From contig CM077649.1 in assembly GCA_039707465.1 (NCBI GenBank), positions 14,973,501-15,037,500 on the forward strand: a stretch of 64,000 nt of DNA, read 5' to 3'. Origin of the DNA: Rhabdophis nuchalis. Taxonomy: Eukaryota > Chordata > Lepidosauria > Squamata > Natricidae. The translations under genes and the position numbers were made by a program. The notes beneath the pieces are model-generated. The model did not search any database. It was not told where the DNA came from and worked only from the letters and a program-made list of their open reading frames with translations. Shown here piece by piece: positions 22,840 through 33,514 of this stretch (its first letter is position 1; each line of letters begins with the position of its first letter).

Positions 22840-23320
22840 TTATTTATTTATTTATTTGTTTGTTTGTTTGTTTGTTTGTTTGTTTGTTTATTTATTTATT
22901 TATTTATTTATTTGATTTATAGACCGCACTCTCTCCCCGGAGGGACTCAGGGCGGTGCACAGGACGTTAAAAGCATATTATAAATACATATTATAAATAC
23001 AACAGTACAATATTTAAAATCGAAATTAAATAATTTACCCTGCGCTAAAATTTTAAAATCTTAAAACCCTTAAAACCCTTAACACTGTTTCCCTACAATC
23101 CCTATTAAAACCATTTAAATTTATACTACAGCCTAGGATAGGATAGATTAGGCCAGGCCGGCCTGATGAAAGAAGTAAGTTTTTAACTTTTGGCGGAAGG
23201 AGCGGAGGTCCGTGGTTGTTCTAAGTTGGGGGGGGGGGGGGGGGGGAGGTCGTTCCAGAGGGCCGGCCCACCACAGAGAAGGCCCTTCCCCTGGGCGTCG
23301 CCCGCTGGCATTGCCTACTC
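22840..23320 (-). mobile_element. L2-like LINE 3' fragment with TTTA/TTTG tail
   Basis: Tail TTTATTTG repeats at 22840-22915, then ATAGACCGCACTCTCTCCCC and GGCGGTGCACAGGACG; near the other end AACTTTTGGCGGAAGGAGCG and ACCACAGAGAAGGCCCTTCC. This is the L2-like LINE 3' region in reverse. Confidence 0.8.
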
Positions 23321-23344
23321 TCTAGGTGTGGCCTATTTTGTGGG

Positions 23345-23366
23345 CGTGGCTTATTTATTTATTTGT

Positions 23367-23433
<67 letters not shown>

Positions 23434-23800
23434 TTTCACTTTATAAACCGCACCCTGTCCCCGAAGGGACTTGGGGCGGTGCACAGGAAGTTAAAAAACA
23501 TATTTACATAACAAATATAAATATATTTAAAACCCGAATTAAATTATTATCCCCTGTGCTAAAAACTTAAAAACAATATCCCTTAAAATCCCAATTTAAA
23601 ACAATTTAGCTTACAGACTACAGGCTAGGTGAGGTAGAATTAGGACAGGCCGGCCGGATGGAACAAATAGGTCTTTAACTTTTGGCGGAAGGAGCAGAGG
23701 TCCGAGGTAGTTCTAAATTGGGGGGGTGAGTAGGTCATTCCAGAGGGTTGGGCCCGCCACAGAGAAGGCCCTTCCCCTGGGCGTCGCCCGCTTGGCAGTC
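23345..23800 (-). mobile_element. Second L2-like LINE 3' fragment with (TTTA)n tail
   Basis: About 90 bases of TTTA, then ATAAACCGCACCCTGTCCCC through GGCGGAAGGAGCAGAGGTCC to GGGCGTCGCCCGCTTGGCAG. It nearly duplicates the neighbouring fragment and follows the same GTGTGGCCTATTTTGTGGGC sequence, as if two copies inserted near each other in one older repeat. Confidence 0.8.
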
Positions 23801-23807
23801 ATGTGGC

Positions 23808-23907
23808 AGGGTGGGAGTGGCCAACTTGTAAAATGTGGTGAAACTCATTTAACAACGCTCTTGCTTAGCAACCAAAATTTTGGGCTCAATTGTGATGATA
23901 AATTTTT

Positions 23908-24006
<99 letters not shown>

Positions 24007-24064
24007 CTCTCTCTCTCTCTCTCTCCCTCCCTCCCTCCCTCCCTCCCTCCCTCCCTCCCTCCCT

Positions 24065-24107
<43 letters not shown>

Positions 24108-24255
24108 TTCCTTTCCTTTCTTACTTTCTGCCTTCCTTTCCTTTCTTTCCGGTTGGGTTACTTCTGGGTCCGCCGGTGGAACCCCCTCTCACTGGCTCTC
24201 TAAATTTCACCATCCGGCTCTTGGGAGTAGGTGCGAGTCTGCAGAAACCCACCAC
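23808..24255. mobile_element. hAT-type element part with CTTT/CT/CCCT microsatellite
   Basis: AAACTCATTTAACAACGCTC, CTTGCTTAGCAACCAAAATT, the microsatellite (23903-24110), then AACCCCCTCTCACTGGCTCT and GTCTGCAGAAACCCACCACT. The order and sequence are those of the complete element at 29803-30258; the left part (GTGTGGCCTATTTTGTGGGC) is at 23325-23345, split by a LINE. Confidence 0.75.
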
Positions 24256-24567
24256 TGTTCAACTGAGACAATTAATTAATATTATTGGGAAAGATAATTG
24301 GTCCTTGACACTCCATTCATAAGATGAGAGGCAAATATAAATTTCAATCTAGCCTTAGCCCTCTTACTTTTTTCTTTGATTGTTTCTTCTTCAAATATGA
24401 AGATAAATTGTTTAGTTCAAGGAATGGGGAGAAAGAGGGCAATCAAGTTGGGAACCCAACAGAATACAGAGTATACAACGCTACTAAATAAATTCCATGG
24501 TTCCTGACTTGACGCCCTCAGACTGATGAGAAGTTGGACGCCGACATTAGGAAAGCCACCGATGCCC

Positions 24568-24810
24568 TGCCTTGAAAACGTTACGTTGTGCATCGTGGCA
24601 CATAACTTGAGGTGTTTTTTCAAGAGACCACTAGACTGTCTTGTTTTTTTTTTCCTTTGAAGGCGTTTCGCTTCTCGTCCCAGAAGCTGCTTCAGCTTTG
24701 ACTGAATGGTGGGGAATGGAAGGATGCAAGTAAGAGCTGAAGAAGCTTCTGGGATGAGAAGCGAAACGTCTTCAAAGCAAAACCAGAAAGTCCAGTTGCC
24801 TCTTGAAAAA
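24568..24810. mobile_element. Inverted-repeat retroelement fragment, possibly Penelope-like
   Basis: 43-bp arms at 24655-24697 and 24735-24777 are near-complements (CTTTGAAGGCGTTTCGCTTC / GAAGCGAAACGTCTTCAAAG). The right arm has GGGATGAGAAGCGAAACGTC, a sequence I associate with a widespread vertebrate repeat that may be Penelope-like; assignment is weak. Confidence 0.4.
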
Positions 24811-25507
24811 GCACCTTTTGGGACAGCCATGAGCTGGATGACTGAGAAGCTCAACAGACAGGGGGGGGGGGGGTACATAGTCCCTTTATTTAGTGCTGAT
24901 TTGCATGGATGCATTAAAACATTTATTTGAGGTGTATTGAGGTGTATGAAATTGCTGCAGAATCTTATTATTATTATTATTGTTTTTCTCATTGCAAAAA
25001 CATTCATTGATATACATTCTTATACATACTATTTAACATTGATCTATTCATCATTAATCTCTATACACATTCTTGCATATATACTGTATGATACAGTTTG
25101 GATCACTTTCTTGCCACCCCTTGTCTCCATCTTATTTTGCAACAGCCTCCCTCCTACTTTCTTCTCTGCCTTCTTATTTCCTCCTCTCATTTCTCCTCTC
25201 TTCTCCCTTTTCCCCCTCTCTTTCCTCTCTCCTTCTCTCCTCTCTTCTTTCTTATCCTCTCTCCTACTCTCAATTCCCCACCCTCACTTTCTCTACTTTA
25301 CCCTTTCTCCCTTTCCCTCCTCGTCTCTCCTCTTTCCGTTGTTGCCTTTGCTTGTTTATTTTCTCTGATGGGCTCTGGGGGTGGCGTTTCAATGATCCAA
25401 ACTTAATATATATATTTTCCCTTAAAATAAATTTCTATTAAACAATAATTCACATAAACATTGAACAAAGACTGAGGAGTGTAATGCCTCCTCCAATTTT
25501 AGACTAA
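24811..25507. other. Intergenic DNA with pyrimidine-rich tract
   Basis: A G-run at about 24861-24873, a TTA run near 24966-24980, and a CT-rich tract at 25130-25332 that generates long proline/serine/leucine open frames in three frames. No gene. Confidence 0.6.
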
Positions 25508-25613
25508 AAGTTGGCTCTTTTAAGATGGGTGGACTTCAACTCCCTACGCTGGCTGGGGAATTCTGGGAGTTGAGGTCCACCCGTCTTAAAAGAGCCAACT
25601 TTGCAGACCCCTG
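25508..25613. mobile_element. Palindromic element, GTCTGCAAAG type, left end lost
   Basis: AAGTTGGCTCTTTTAAGATG pairs with its complement ending GAGCCAACTTTGCAGACCCCTG; the left CAGGGGTCTGC is missing. Confidence 0.8.
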
Positions 25614-25626
25614 GTGTAGTCTAAAT

Positions 25627-25933
25627 CAGGGGTCCCCAACCCCCGGTCCGTGGACCGGTGCCGGTCCGTGGCTTGATAGGAACCAGGCCGCAGGGCCGGA
25701 GAGGAGGAGGGAGCAGCCTCCTGGGTAGAGCATGGGCCGGATGCGGGAGAGCGCAGGCGCGGCTGTTCGCACTGTTGGAGGCCCTAGAGGGCCAAGTGAG
25801 CTGACTCCCCCCCGTGTGCGCATGCACTTCCTATTCCCCCCTCCCCACCCGCTCCTCCTCTATGCCAGCCGGCCCGCAGAATTTTCTTTAAAATGAAACC
25901 GGTCCCTGGTGCAAAAAAGGTTGGGGACCCCTG
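25627..25933. mobile_element. Charlie-like hAT element, perfect 8-bp TSD
   Basis: 307 bp from CAGGGGTCCCCAACCCCCGG to AAAGGTTGGGGACCCCTG, flanked by GTCTAAAT (25619-25626, 25934-25941). The start followed by GTCCGTGGACCGGTGCCGGT is typical of vertebrate Charlie-group non-autonomous hATs. Confidence 0.88.
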
Positions 25934-25941
25934 GTCTAAAT

Positions 25942-26370
25942 TATGTAGAACTGTGCAGCAGATTCGCATCCGGCGCAACCTCCAAGCATGCGCAGAGACT
26001 TGGGGGGGGGGGAAATCACCCTGGCGGTAGCTCCACTTCTGCAACTTGCTGCATCCGGTTTTAGTCTCGACACGCGTCATGCCTTCTTCTTAGGTAGTTT
26101 CTGCTCGCAAAGGCACCTTGCGATTCAAGCCTGCCTGGGGGAAGGTGTCGCTGCCATTGTTCGTGATACCCCGTGGCAAAATTCAGTGGAGCTGGCTGAG
26201 ATTTGAATTGGAAAGTCTTTGCAGGGTCTCGGCCGGTGGCCCCGGTTATACACAGTCTCTCCATCTGAGCCTGTGCAGGGCAGCCAAAGGGCAGAAATGG
26301 GAGGGAGAGATCAAGTGGGGGCAGCTGAAGCAGAGGCAGTTCACCCATAGGATAGGAGAAGTGTGGGGTT
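25942..26370. other. Intergenic, nothing recognised
   Basis: Moderately GC-rich; several short open frames on both strands but none resembles a known protein. Confidence 0.5.
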
Positions 26371-26378
26371 TCTTTCCT

Positions 26379-26480
26379 AACGACTGGCCGGTTTTCACTT
26401 AATTACCACAATCGGGACTGCCAGGACTGCTGTCACTAAGCGGTTGATTGTGGTAATTAAGTGAAAACCGGCCAGTCGTT
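26379..26480. repeat. Perfect 35-bp inverted repeat (hairpin)
   Basis: Left arm 26379-26413 (AACGACTGGCCGGTTTTCAC..) and right arm 26446-26480 are exact complements with a 32-base loop; GTGTGGGG and CCCCACAC further out extend the pairing. The neighbouring GCATAACAACGG and CAATTAGGGCTGTAACCC suggest a MITE related to 6822-7215. Confidence 0.85.
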
Positions 26481-26705
26481 ACCCCACACGTTTTGCATAA
26501 CAACTATTATGCATAACAACGGAAATTGTGGCCTCAATTAGGGCTGTAACCCAGGGACTACTTGTTCAATTAAGGAATTGCTTTCTTTTGAGAGAAACAT
26601 CTTATTGAGAGAAGCAACATTAGATTCAATAGCAACCCCTTTATTATAGGCTTTCCCACCTCAAGGAAGGCTATCCTTTGAAGAAAAAAAGCAGTTTGCT
26701 TTAAC

Positions 26706-26717
26706 TATCTATCTATC

Positions 26718-26807
<90 letters not shown>
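26706..26807. repeat. (CTAT)n microsatellite
   Basis: About 100 bases of CTAT with one CATCTAT variant, abutting the AATAC tail of a CR1 fragment. Confidence 0.95.
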
Positions 26808-26808
26808 T

Positions 26809-27310
26809 ACAATACAATACAATACAATAGCAGAGTTGGAAGGGACCTTGGAGGTCATCTAGTCCAACTCCCTGCCTAGGAACGAAACCCTATACCATTT
26901 CAGACAAATGGCTATCCAACATCTTCTTGAAGACTTGCAGTGTTGAGGCATTCACAACTTCTGGAGGCAACTTCTGTTCCACTGATCAATTGTTCTCACT
27001 GTCAGTAAATTTTTCCTCAGTTCTAAGTTGCTTCTCTCCTTGATTAGTTTCCACCCATTGCTTCTTGTTCTGCCCTCAGGTGCCTTGGAGAATAGTTTGA
27101 CTCTCTCTTCTTTGTGGCAACCCCTGAGATATTGGAACGTTGCTATCATGTCTCTCCTAATCCTTCTTTTTATTAAACTAGCCATACCCAGTTCCTGCAA
27201 CTGTTCTTCATATGTTTTAGTCTCCAGTCCCCTAATCATCTTTGTTGCTCTTCTCTGCACTCTTTCTAGAGTCTCCACATCTTTTTTACATCGTGGTGAC
27301 CAAAACTGAA
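26809..27310 (-). mobile_element. CR1 LINE 3' fragment
   Basis: The - strand frame reads [20 protein letters not shown] and [20 protein letters not shown], the CR1 C-terminus. The tail (AATAC)n lies at 26809-26830. Both ends meet CTAT microsatellites. Confidence 0.87.
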
Positions 27311-27329
27311 TATATCTACCAAAACAAAC

Positions 27330-27500
<171 letters not shown>

Positions 27501-28080
27501 GCGTGTGTGTGTGTTCCAGCATAACTCTGGAAGGCCTTGAGCAATTTCAACAAAACTTGGTACACAGATGACTTACTCTCTGGAAACAAATACTGTGAGG
27601 CTAAGACACCCCTAACACCCATGGGGCGTGTGTTTTGTTAAGATACAGCCTGCTGTGCCTTCAAATGGCTTCTACTGCTTCGGAGTTGCCATAGTAACTT
27701 CACAGTACTCCACAAGGAGGCTCCCTCTGGTAAGGGAAAATCCAACATTAGCAATTAAGCTCCGGCTATTTTCAATAAGGCTTTTATTATTGTAAACGCC
27801 TGTAAATAAAATTACTTTGATTTGACACTATGCATTTAATTCATTCCTTTTCCTGCCTAATACAGGATTGGGATAAATAAATACCCAGGCAACCTCCAGA
27901 TTATCAGGTAGTCTTTAATAAAGCATCAAAATAGAGCTATGGGTACAACCTGAGATAATGTGAGGTAAACATTTTTAAAACAATGCCTACAAGTTCAGCT
28001 CCTTCCCATCTCATTCTAACTTATCCTGGAATATTGCTTTTAGACACTTCATTTTATCTGTTTTTGGTCAATTTTATCGG
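27501..28080. other. Intergenic, nothing recognised
   Basis: No gene or clear repeat; AT-rich after 27800. Confidence 0.5.
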
Positions 28081-28091
28081 TTTACCTAAGG

Positions 28092-28226
28092 CAGAGGTTC
28101 CCAAACTTGGCAACTTTAAGACTTGTGGATTTCAACTCCCAGAAATCTCCAGCCAGCTCTGCTGGCTGGAGAATTCTGGGAATTGAAGTCCACAAGTCTT
28201 AAAGTTGCCAAGTTTGGGAACCTCTG
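28092..28226. mobile_element. Palindromic element, type A
   Basis: 135 bp, CAGAGGTTCCCAAACTTGGC to its near-complement, with flanks ACCTAAGG and ATCTAAGG (one mismatch). Confidence 0.88.
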
Positions 28227-28235
28227 ATCTAAGGC

Positions 28236-28490
28236 CATGATAGCAAACCTATGGCATGCCACAGGTGACACCCAGAGCCCTCTTTGCAGGCATGCAAGCT
28301 ATTGCCCCAGCTCAGCTTCACATGCCCCCTGCCAGCCAGCTGGTTTTCTGGTCTCTGCCACACATATGCAGGGCTGGGGCGCATGTAGGAGATGTGTGGG
28401 GAGCGGGGGAGGGTCATGTGTGCATTGTACTATGGGTGCATGCGCACACGTTCTTTCAGCACGTCAGAACAAAAAGGTTACCCATCACTA
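28236..28490. mobile_element. hAT-like element related to CAGTGATGGCGAACC family
   Basis: Starts CCATGATAGCAAACCTATGG and ends AAAGGTTACCCATCACTA, resembling the ends of the elements at 33065 and 49571. A target duplication is not clear. Confidence 0.55.
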
Positions 28491-28514
28491 ACCTAACTTG
28501 CCATTCTTGCCATT

Positions 28515-28534
28515 CTCTCCATAATAATAATAAT

Positions 28535-28567
<33 letters not shown>

Positions 28568-28740
28568 AATAATAATAATTTTATTTTTATAAACCACGTC
28601 CTCTCCCGACAGGGACTCGGAGCGGTGTACAGGGAAAAAATTAAAACGCATAAAATACATATACAATAAATACACTAAGTTAAAAACCAAATTAAACTCA
28701 ATTCAATTCCATGCTATGTTACAAACTATTTCATTTTTTT
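28515..28740 (-). mobile_element. L2-like LINE 3' tail with AAT/AAC microsatellite
   Basis: A 60-base AAT/AAC run, then ATAAACCACGTCCTCTCCCG and ACTCGGAGCGGTGTACAGGG, the LINE 3' end in reverse. Confidence 0.75.
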
Positions 28741-28946
28741 TTTAAAAGTCAAATTAACTAATGGTGGCAGCTACAGTGCGCTGAAACCAAGTCCTGTGAT
28801 TCATAGGTTCCTCTTCTCTGTGTGCCTTAGTATGAGGAGAGAAGTTCACTTTCTCCTAGTTGCTTAATTTCCACTGACCATAGTAGATTGTTAGCTGTTA
28901 CAATAAGGTGCGTCATCACATTGCCATATTTCATGTGGCTCTAGAG

Positions 28947-29281
28947 CAGGGGTGGGCAAAGTTTGCAACTTTAAGTCTGAAGGACTTCAGCTCCCAGACT
29001 TCTCCAGCCAGCAAAGCTGGCTGGAGAATTCTGAGAGTTGAAGTCCTTCAGACTTAAAGTTGCAAAGGTTGGGGACCCCTGTTGTAAGTGTTTGAGCTGA
29101 TGCCGTTGATGCTTTGCTGGTTGGAGAAGTCTGGGAGCTGAAGTCCTTCAGACTTAAAGTTGCAAAGGTTGGGGACCCCTGTTGTAAGTGTTTGAGCTGA
29201 TGCCGTTGATGCTTTGCTGGTTGGAGAAGTCTGGGAGCTGAAGTCCTTCAGACTTAAAGTTGCAAACTTTGCCCACCCCTG
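28947..29281. mobile_element. Composite palindromic element, type B, with duplicated right arm
   Basis: One left arm (28947 on) is followed by a right arm, then two copies of GTTGTAAGTGTTTGAGCTGA (29081 and 29181) each followed by a right arm, a repeat of 100 bp. The outer flanks CTCTAGAG (28939-28946) and CTCTAGAC (29282-29289) match an 8-bp target duplication, so the whole composite seems to have inserted, or grown, as one unit. Confidence 0.8.
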
Positions 29282-29620
29282 CTCTAGACTAATACACACT
29301 TCAGGGATGATATAAATCTATATATCAGAGGCGAATTTCTGCGTATTAAGAAAGACGACTTTAACAAAAAGGAGAAAAGACTACCTCAGCATGTGTTTTT
29401 AATAGATTAAGAAACATTTGCAAATGCATTGCCTTCTATACATAATCTAACTTGATCCAGTTTGTGGGGGTGGAGAAAACAGTTGTTCTCAGTTCTGAAT
29501 TACACACAGTCTCATATTCCATTACTAGCAATACATTATTTTAAAAATAATCAAGTTTTTCTACTGTATGTATAAAATATACAGTAAATTACAAATGTAA
29601 AGTGCCTTTTGCCATCTATG
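29282..29620. other. Intergenic, nothing recognised
   Basis: AT-rich sequence without a clear feature. Confidence 0.5.
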
Positions 29621-29628
29621 GTTAAAAC

Positions 29629-29978
29629 CAGTGGTGGGTTCCTACCGGTTCAGACTGGTTCAGCTGAACTGGAAGTCGTTTGGCGGCCTGGGTTGCGGAA
29701 ACCAGCAGCGACCCAGGCCTGCCACGCCCCCAAACTAGTCCTCCCGCCATCTTGTTTTTGGCTTCTGCGCAGAAGCATTTGTATAGTACTGCGCATGTGC
29801 GCCAGTGGTGGGTTTCAAATTTTTTAGAACCTACTCTGTAGGTGTGGCCTATTTTGTGGGCGTGGCTTGGCAGTCATGTGACAGGGTGGGAGTGGCCATC
29901 TTTAAAAATGTGGTGAAACTCATTTAACAACGCTCTTGCTTAGCAACCAAAATTTTGGACTCAATTGTGATGATAAAT

Positions 29979-30060
<82 letters not shown>

Positions 30061-30340
30061 TTCCTTCCTTCCTTCCTTCCTTCCTTTCTTTCTTTCTTTC
30101 TTTCCTTCCTTTCCTTTCCTTTCCTTTCCGTTGGGTCACTGGCAGCGGCGGGCCAGATTTACTTCCAGGTACGCCGATGGAACCCCCTCTCACCGGTTCT
30201 CTAAATTTCACCAACCGGCTCTCGCGAGTAGGTGCGAGCCTGCAGAAACCCACCACTGATGTGCGCGCAGTGCACATCGAGCGCACATGCTGCATGTCCA
30301 AGAGCGAACCAGCACTAGCAGCTGCCGGAACCCACCCCTG
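29629..30340. mobile_element. hAT-like element (outer) interrupted by another
   Basis: Starts CAGTGGTGGGTTCCTACCGG and ends GCCGGAACCCACCCCTG; flanks GTTAAAAC and TTTAAAAC (one mismatch). Without the inner element (29803-30258) and one copy of its duplicated target it would be about 250 bp. Related copies: 44295-44628 and about 46230-46470. Confidence 0.82.
29803..30258. mobile_element. hAT-like element with CTTT microsatellite, perfect TSD
   Basis: 456 bp from CAGTGGTGGGTTTCAAATTT to TGCAGAAACCCACCACTG, flanked by ATGTGCGC (29795-29802, 30259-30266). The interior has GTGTGGCCTATTTTGTGGGC, CTTAGCAACCAAAATTTTGG and CTTT/CCTT repeats at about 29981-30127. Confidence 0.88.
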
Positions 30341-31290
30341 TTTAAAACTAATCCGATTCCTTATTCTTTCTTTTTGTTTTATATAGCAAATTAAACTTCA
30401 GGATATCTGTGCAGAAATGCTAAAGAATGAAGCCATTTTTTGTAAATCAAATGAAATTAACATCTAAGCAATAAGACAGCTGCAAAATGCTATTGAATCA
30501 CATTCACATTTGACCCAATATCATTTCCTGCTTCGTATTAAGTACTTACTTAGTTCATTTTATTCCCATATTTATACAATGCCTTGAGAGTTCAGAATTT
30601 TGATTCAAGAAGAGCTCTGAATTAGAGTCTCGCCTCATTATAAATTTAGTATTCCGTATTTTTATAAAATGTAAAAAAACTTAAGTGAATATTCTAAACT
30701 GCAACCCGAAATTGACCATCTTTTTTGTTGTCAATCATAGCCTTTGTGGAAAGGTGAAAGTATGAGTCAAGTATCACTTGGGCTTTATTATTACAGCAAA
30801 TAAGTATTACTTCCTCTTGAACTGGGAACCATGTAGAAGTGCAGTAAATAAGAAAATACTGAAACCTTCTATTGCATTCCAAACCAATGAAGCATATGCA
30901 AAATTCTCGCCTGAGGTCTAGGATGTAATAGTAGGATTTAAGACTAAATACTTTTGAAGATAATTATATGACATTACTGTAAAATTAAATTAGACTGGGA
31001 ACTTGACCTACTCACAATGCATTTAAGCATTTTTTTTTATTCTGCAGTCACAAAAGTTTGATAATCAAAAGAGTTAAGAATATGCATACTGTCAGCCTTC
31101 GCTTTCCTGTTCGCTCTGGCTGCCATATGAAATGGGGGCGGAGGGAGGGGCTTTGCATTTGGGTTTGGGACTGTATGGTGCAGGAGGGTGAGTTGCAGAA
31201 GGAAATACTCTGGTGCCATCTACTGTTACCATCTATTGCGCGTACTGGTGCTTGGGTCATCTTATGGTCAAGGTCAAAGGTCTTACATGC
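30341..31290. other. Intergenic, nothing recognised
   Basis: AT-rich. Open frames at 31037-31378 are short and unlike known proteins. Confidence 0.5.
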
Positions 31291-31291
31291 C

Positions 31292-31660
31292 AACCTGATG
31301 AGGCTGCCATTGGGCGACGCCCAGGGGAAGGGCCTTCTCTGTGGCGGGCCCGACCCTCTGGAACGACCTTCCCCCTGATATTAGAACAACTATGGACCTC
31401 CGCTCCTTCCGTCAAAAATTAAAAACACATTTCTTTTGCTTGGCCGGCCTGGGATAACTTAACTGTTTTTAGGGGTTTTTAGGGGTTTGTTTTAGTTTTA
31501 ACATGGGATTTTAGCGCAGGGTTTAGTTTAATCCTTTTTTAATACTGTATTGTTTGTGGTTTTATATGCATTTTTAATTTCCCTGTGCCCCGCCTCGAGT
31601 CCCTTTGGGGAGAGAGAGCGGGTTATAAATTAAATTATTTATTTATTTATTTTATTTTGA
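31292..31660 (+). mobile_element. L2-like LINE 3' fragment
   Basis: Plus-strand copy: GGGCGACGCCCAGGGGAAGG, CTCTGGAACGACCTTCCCCC, ACCTCCGCTCCTTCCGTCAA, ending CCCCGCCTCGAGTCCC and an ATTTATTT tail. It encodes remnants of the [20 protein letters not shown] region seen at 51489-52790. Confidence 0.85.
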
Positions 31661-32387
31661 AGATGAAGCCACGTGACACCTAGGGGCTTTACACATTGGA
31701 CCATGGAAGGGGGTTATTCGGGGGAAGGGGGTTGGACATATATTGATATGTATGCTTTCGCGCCTAAATGCTTCAGACCTTGCTTAGCATCTATGCTATT
31801 CATTCCTTAACCAGTAAAAGTACTTTTAATTCCACTAATAATGGAGTCAAGAGGTTCCTTTCTTGGTTATCGGTGAAGCAGACCTGACACATACATTCCT
31901 AATTGCAGTGATGAAAACATAAGCTTCACTTTTCTACTACTATCATCGCATCACAAGCAAGAACCTAAATGTGGCATTGGGGTTGTGATATGACACGTTT
32001 TGTTGTTTGCTGATATCCCCAGTGTATATCCAAGGAAACATGATTTTTTTCATACAAATATACAAGCTTTATGTTTCATACATACAGATATGCACAGTCA
32101 AAATAGCTAGATCTAGTGATTAGATCTAGTGGCAGGTCTTTAGAGGAATTAACATCTATCAACTAGATTTCTGATTCTCAAGGTGGCAACAGAATGATTC
32201 ATTCCACACTCATCCCTCACTAAAATTGTAGTAGTAACTTAAGAAAACTTCAGGCGGGAAGTATTTGTGTGTGGAAGAAGCAGTAAAGCTCATATATAAG
32301 TATTAGAGACTATGCGTGATTGAGGAATCTACAGTTATGAGAAAAAATATTGCGTGTATTTTTTCTTTTTTAACAACGTATGTGAGC
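31661..32387. other. Intergenic, nothing recognised
   Basis: No gene or clear repeat seen. Confidence 0.5.
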
Positions 32388-32762
32388 AATGCCGGTTGGC
32401 GACCCCCAGGGGAAGGGCCTTCTCTGTGGCAGACCCAGCCCTCTGGAACGACCTACCTCCCGAACTCTGTGTCATCACTGACCTCCGCCTGTTCCGCCAG
32501 CGCTTAAAAACGCACTTTTTTCATCTAGCCGGCCTGGCATGAACTACCTATCTGACACCGAACTGACTTTTAGTTGAGCAAAGTTTTAATTTGGGGATTT
32601 TAATTATATTATAGGGCAGGTTTGGGTTTAATATAGTTTTAATGTGTCTTCGTATTTTGTATATTTGTATTTTTGTATTTTTAATCTTCCTGTGCGCCGC
32701 CCCGGGTCCCTTTGTGTGAGATGGGCGCAGGATATAAATTTGAAAAATAAATAAATAAATAT
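32388..32762 (+). mobile_element. L2-like LINE 3' fragment
   Basis: Frame 32354-32542 reads [20 protein letters not shown] and FRQRLKTHFFHLAGLA, then CGCCGCCCCGGGTCCC and an AATAAATAAATAAAT tail. Confidence 0.87.
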
Positions 32763-33064
32763 CAATATTTTATCCTCATTCAAAGGTATATTAAGATGAC
32801 CTTGTAAAAAACTATGAAAACTTTATTTTTCAATATATATTTTTAAAAACATTAACAAATATTAAGTTTCCTTGTGTGAGAAAAATTACATTTAGTATCT
32901 GGTATTGCCTCCTTTAGCAAAAACAATCTCAAGCAAACATTACTTATAGCTATCAATTTTTGACATCAACTAGGCAGAATTTTTTCCCGTTCTATGGGTA
33001 TTTTTTTCCAGCTGTGCAATGTTTGAGGGCTTTTTTCTTTTGGTTAGGTTTTGAATACCTAGCC

Positions 33065-33351
33065 CAGTGATGGCGAACCTTTTTTGGCTCACGAGCGTGT
33101 GTGCGCGGGCGTGCCACACATGCACGCGCTTCTCCCCCTCTGGTTTGCTCGTAGGGTCATTTTCTGCCCTCCGGAGCCTTTAGCCCTCCGGAGCCTTCAG
33201 GGAAGCCTCTGGAGGGTGAAAAACAGTCTCAAAAGAAGGCTGAAGAGAGCTGGACATGGGTGCTGGAACTGACAGGGCAATACCTCGCGTGCCCTAACAA
33301 ATGGCTCCGCGAGCCACCTGTGCCACTCGTGCCATAGGTTCGCCATCACGG
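33065..33351. mobile_element. hAT-like element, perfect 8-bp TSD
   Basis: 287 bp, CAGTGATGGCGAACCTTTTT to CATAGGTTCGCCATCACGG, flanked by ACCTAGCC (33057-33064, 33352-33359). Confidence 0.87.
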
Positions 33352-33379
33352 ACCTAGCCTGTTCCTGATCACTCTACAG

Positions 33380-33514
33380 CAGGGGTCCCCAACCTTTGCA
33401 ACTTTAAGTCTGAAGGACTTCAGCTCCCAGACTTCTCCAGCCAGCAAAGCTGGCTGGAGAAGTCTGGGAACTGAAGTCCTTCAGACTTAAAGTTGCAAAG
33501 GTTGGGGACCCCTG
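33380..33514. mobile_element. Palindromic element, type B, mismatched flanks
   Basis: 135 bp with nearly identical arms. Left flank CTCTACAG and right flank GTTTAGAT do not match; the right flank instead matches the copy at 49101-49243. Confidence 0.87.

Larger units (their letters stand above)
22741..24567. other. Intergenic LINE tails and microsatellites
   Basis: Two consecutive L2-like 3' fragments (22886-23320 and 23436-23800, - strand) separated by TTTA/TTTG repeats, then a hAT-type module and a CTTT/CT/CCCT microsatellite. The block 24260-24567 shows nothing clear. Confidence 0.6.

Noticed and set aside
23726..24322. Long frame rich in FLSFFLS repeats
   Set aside because: Translation of a CTTT/CT/CCCT microsatellite; the same happens at 29924-30386 and 42171-42819.
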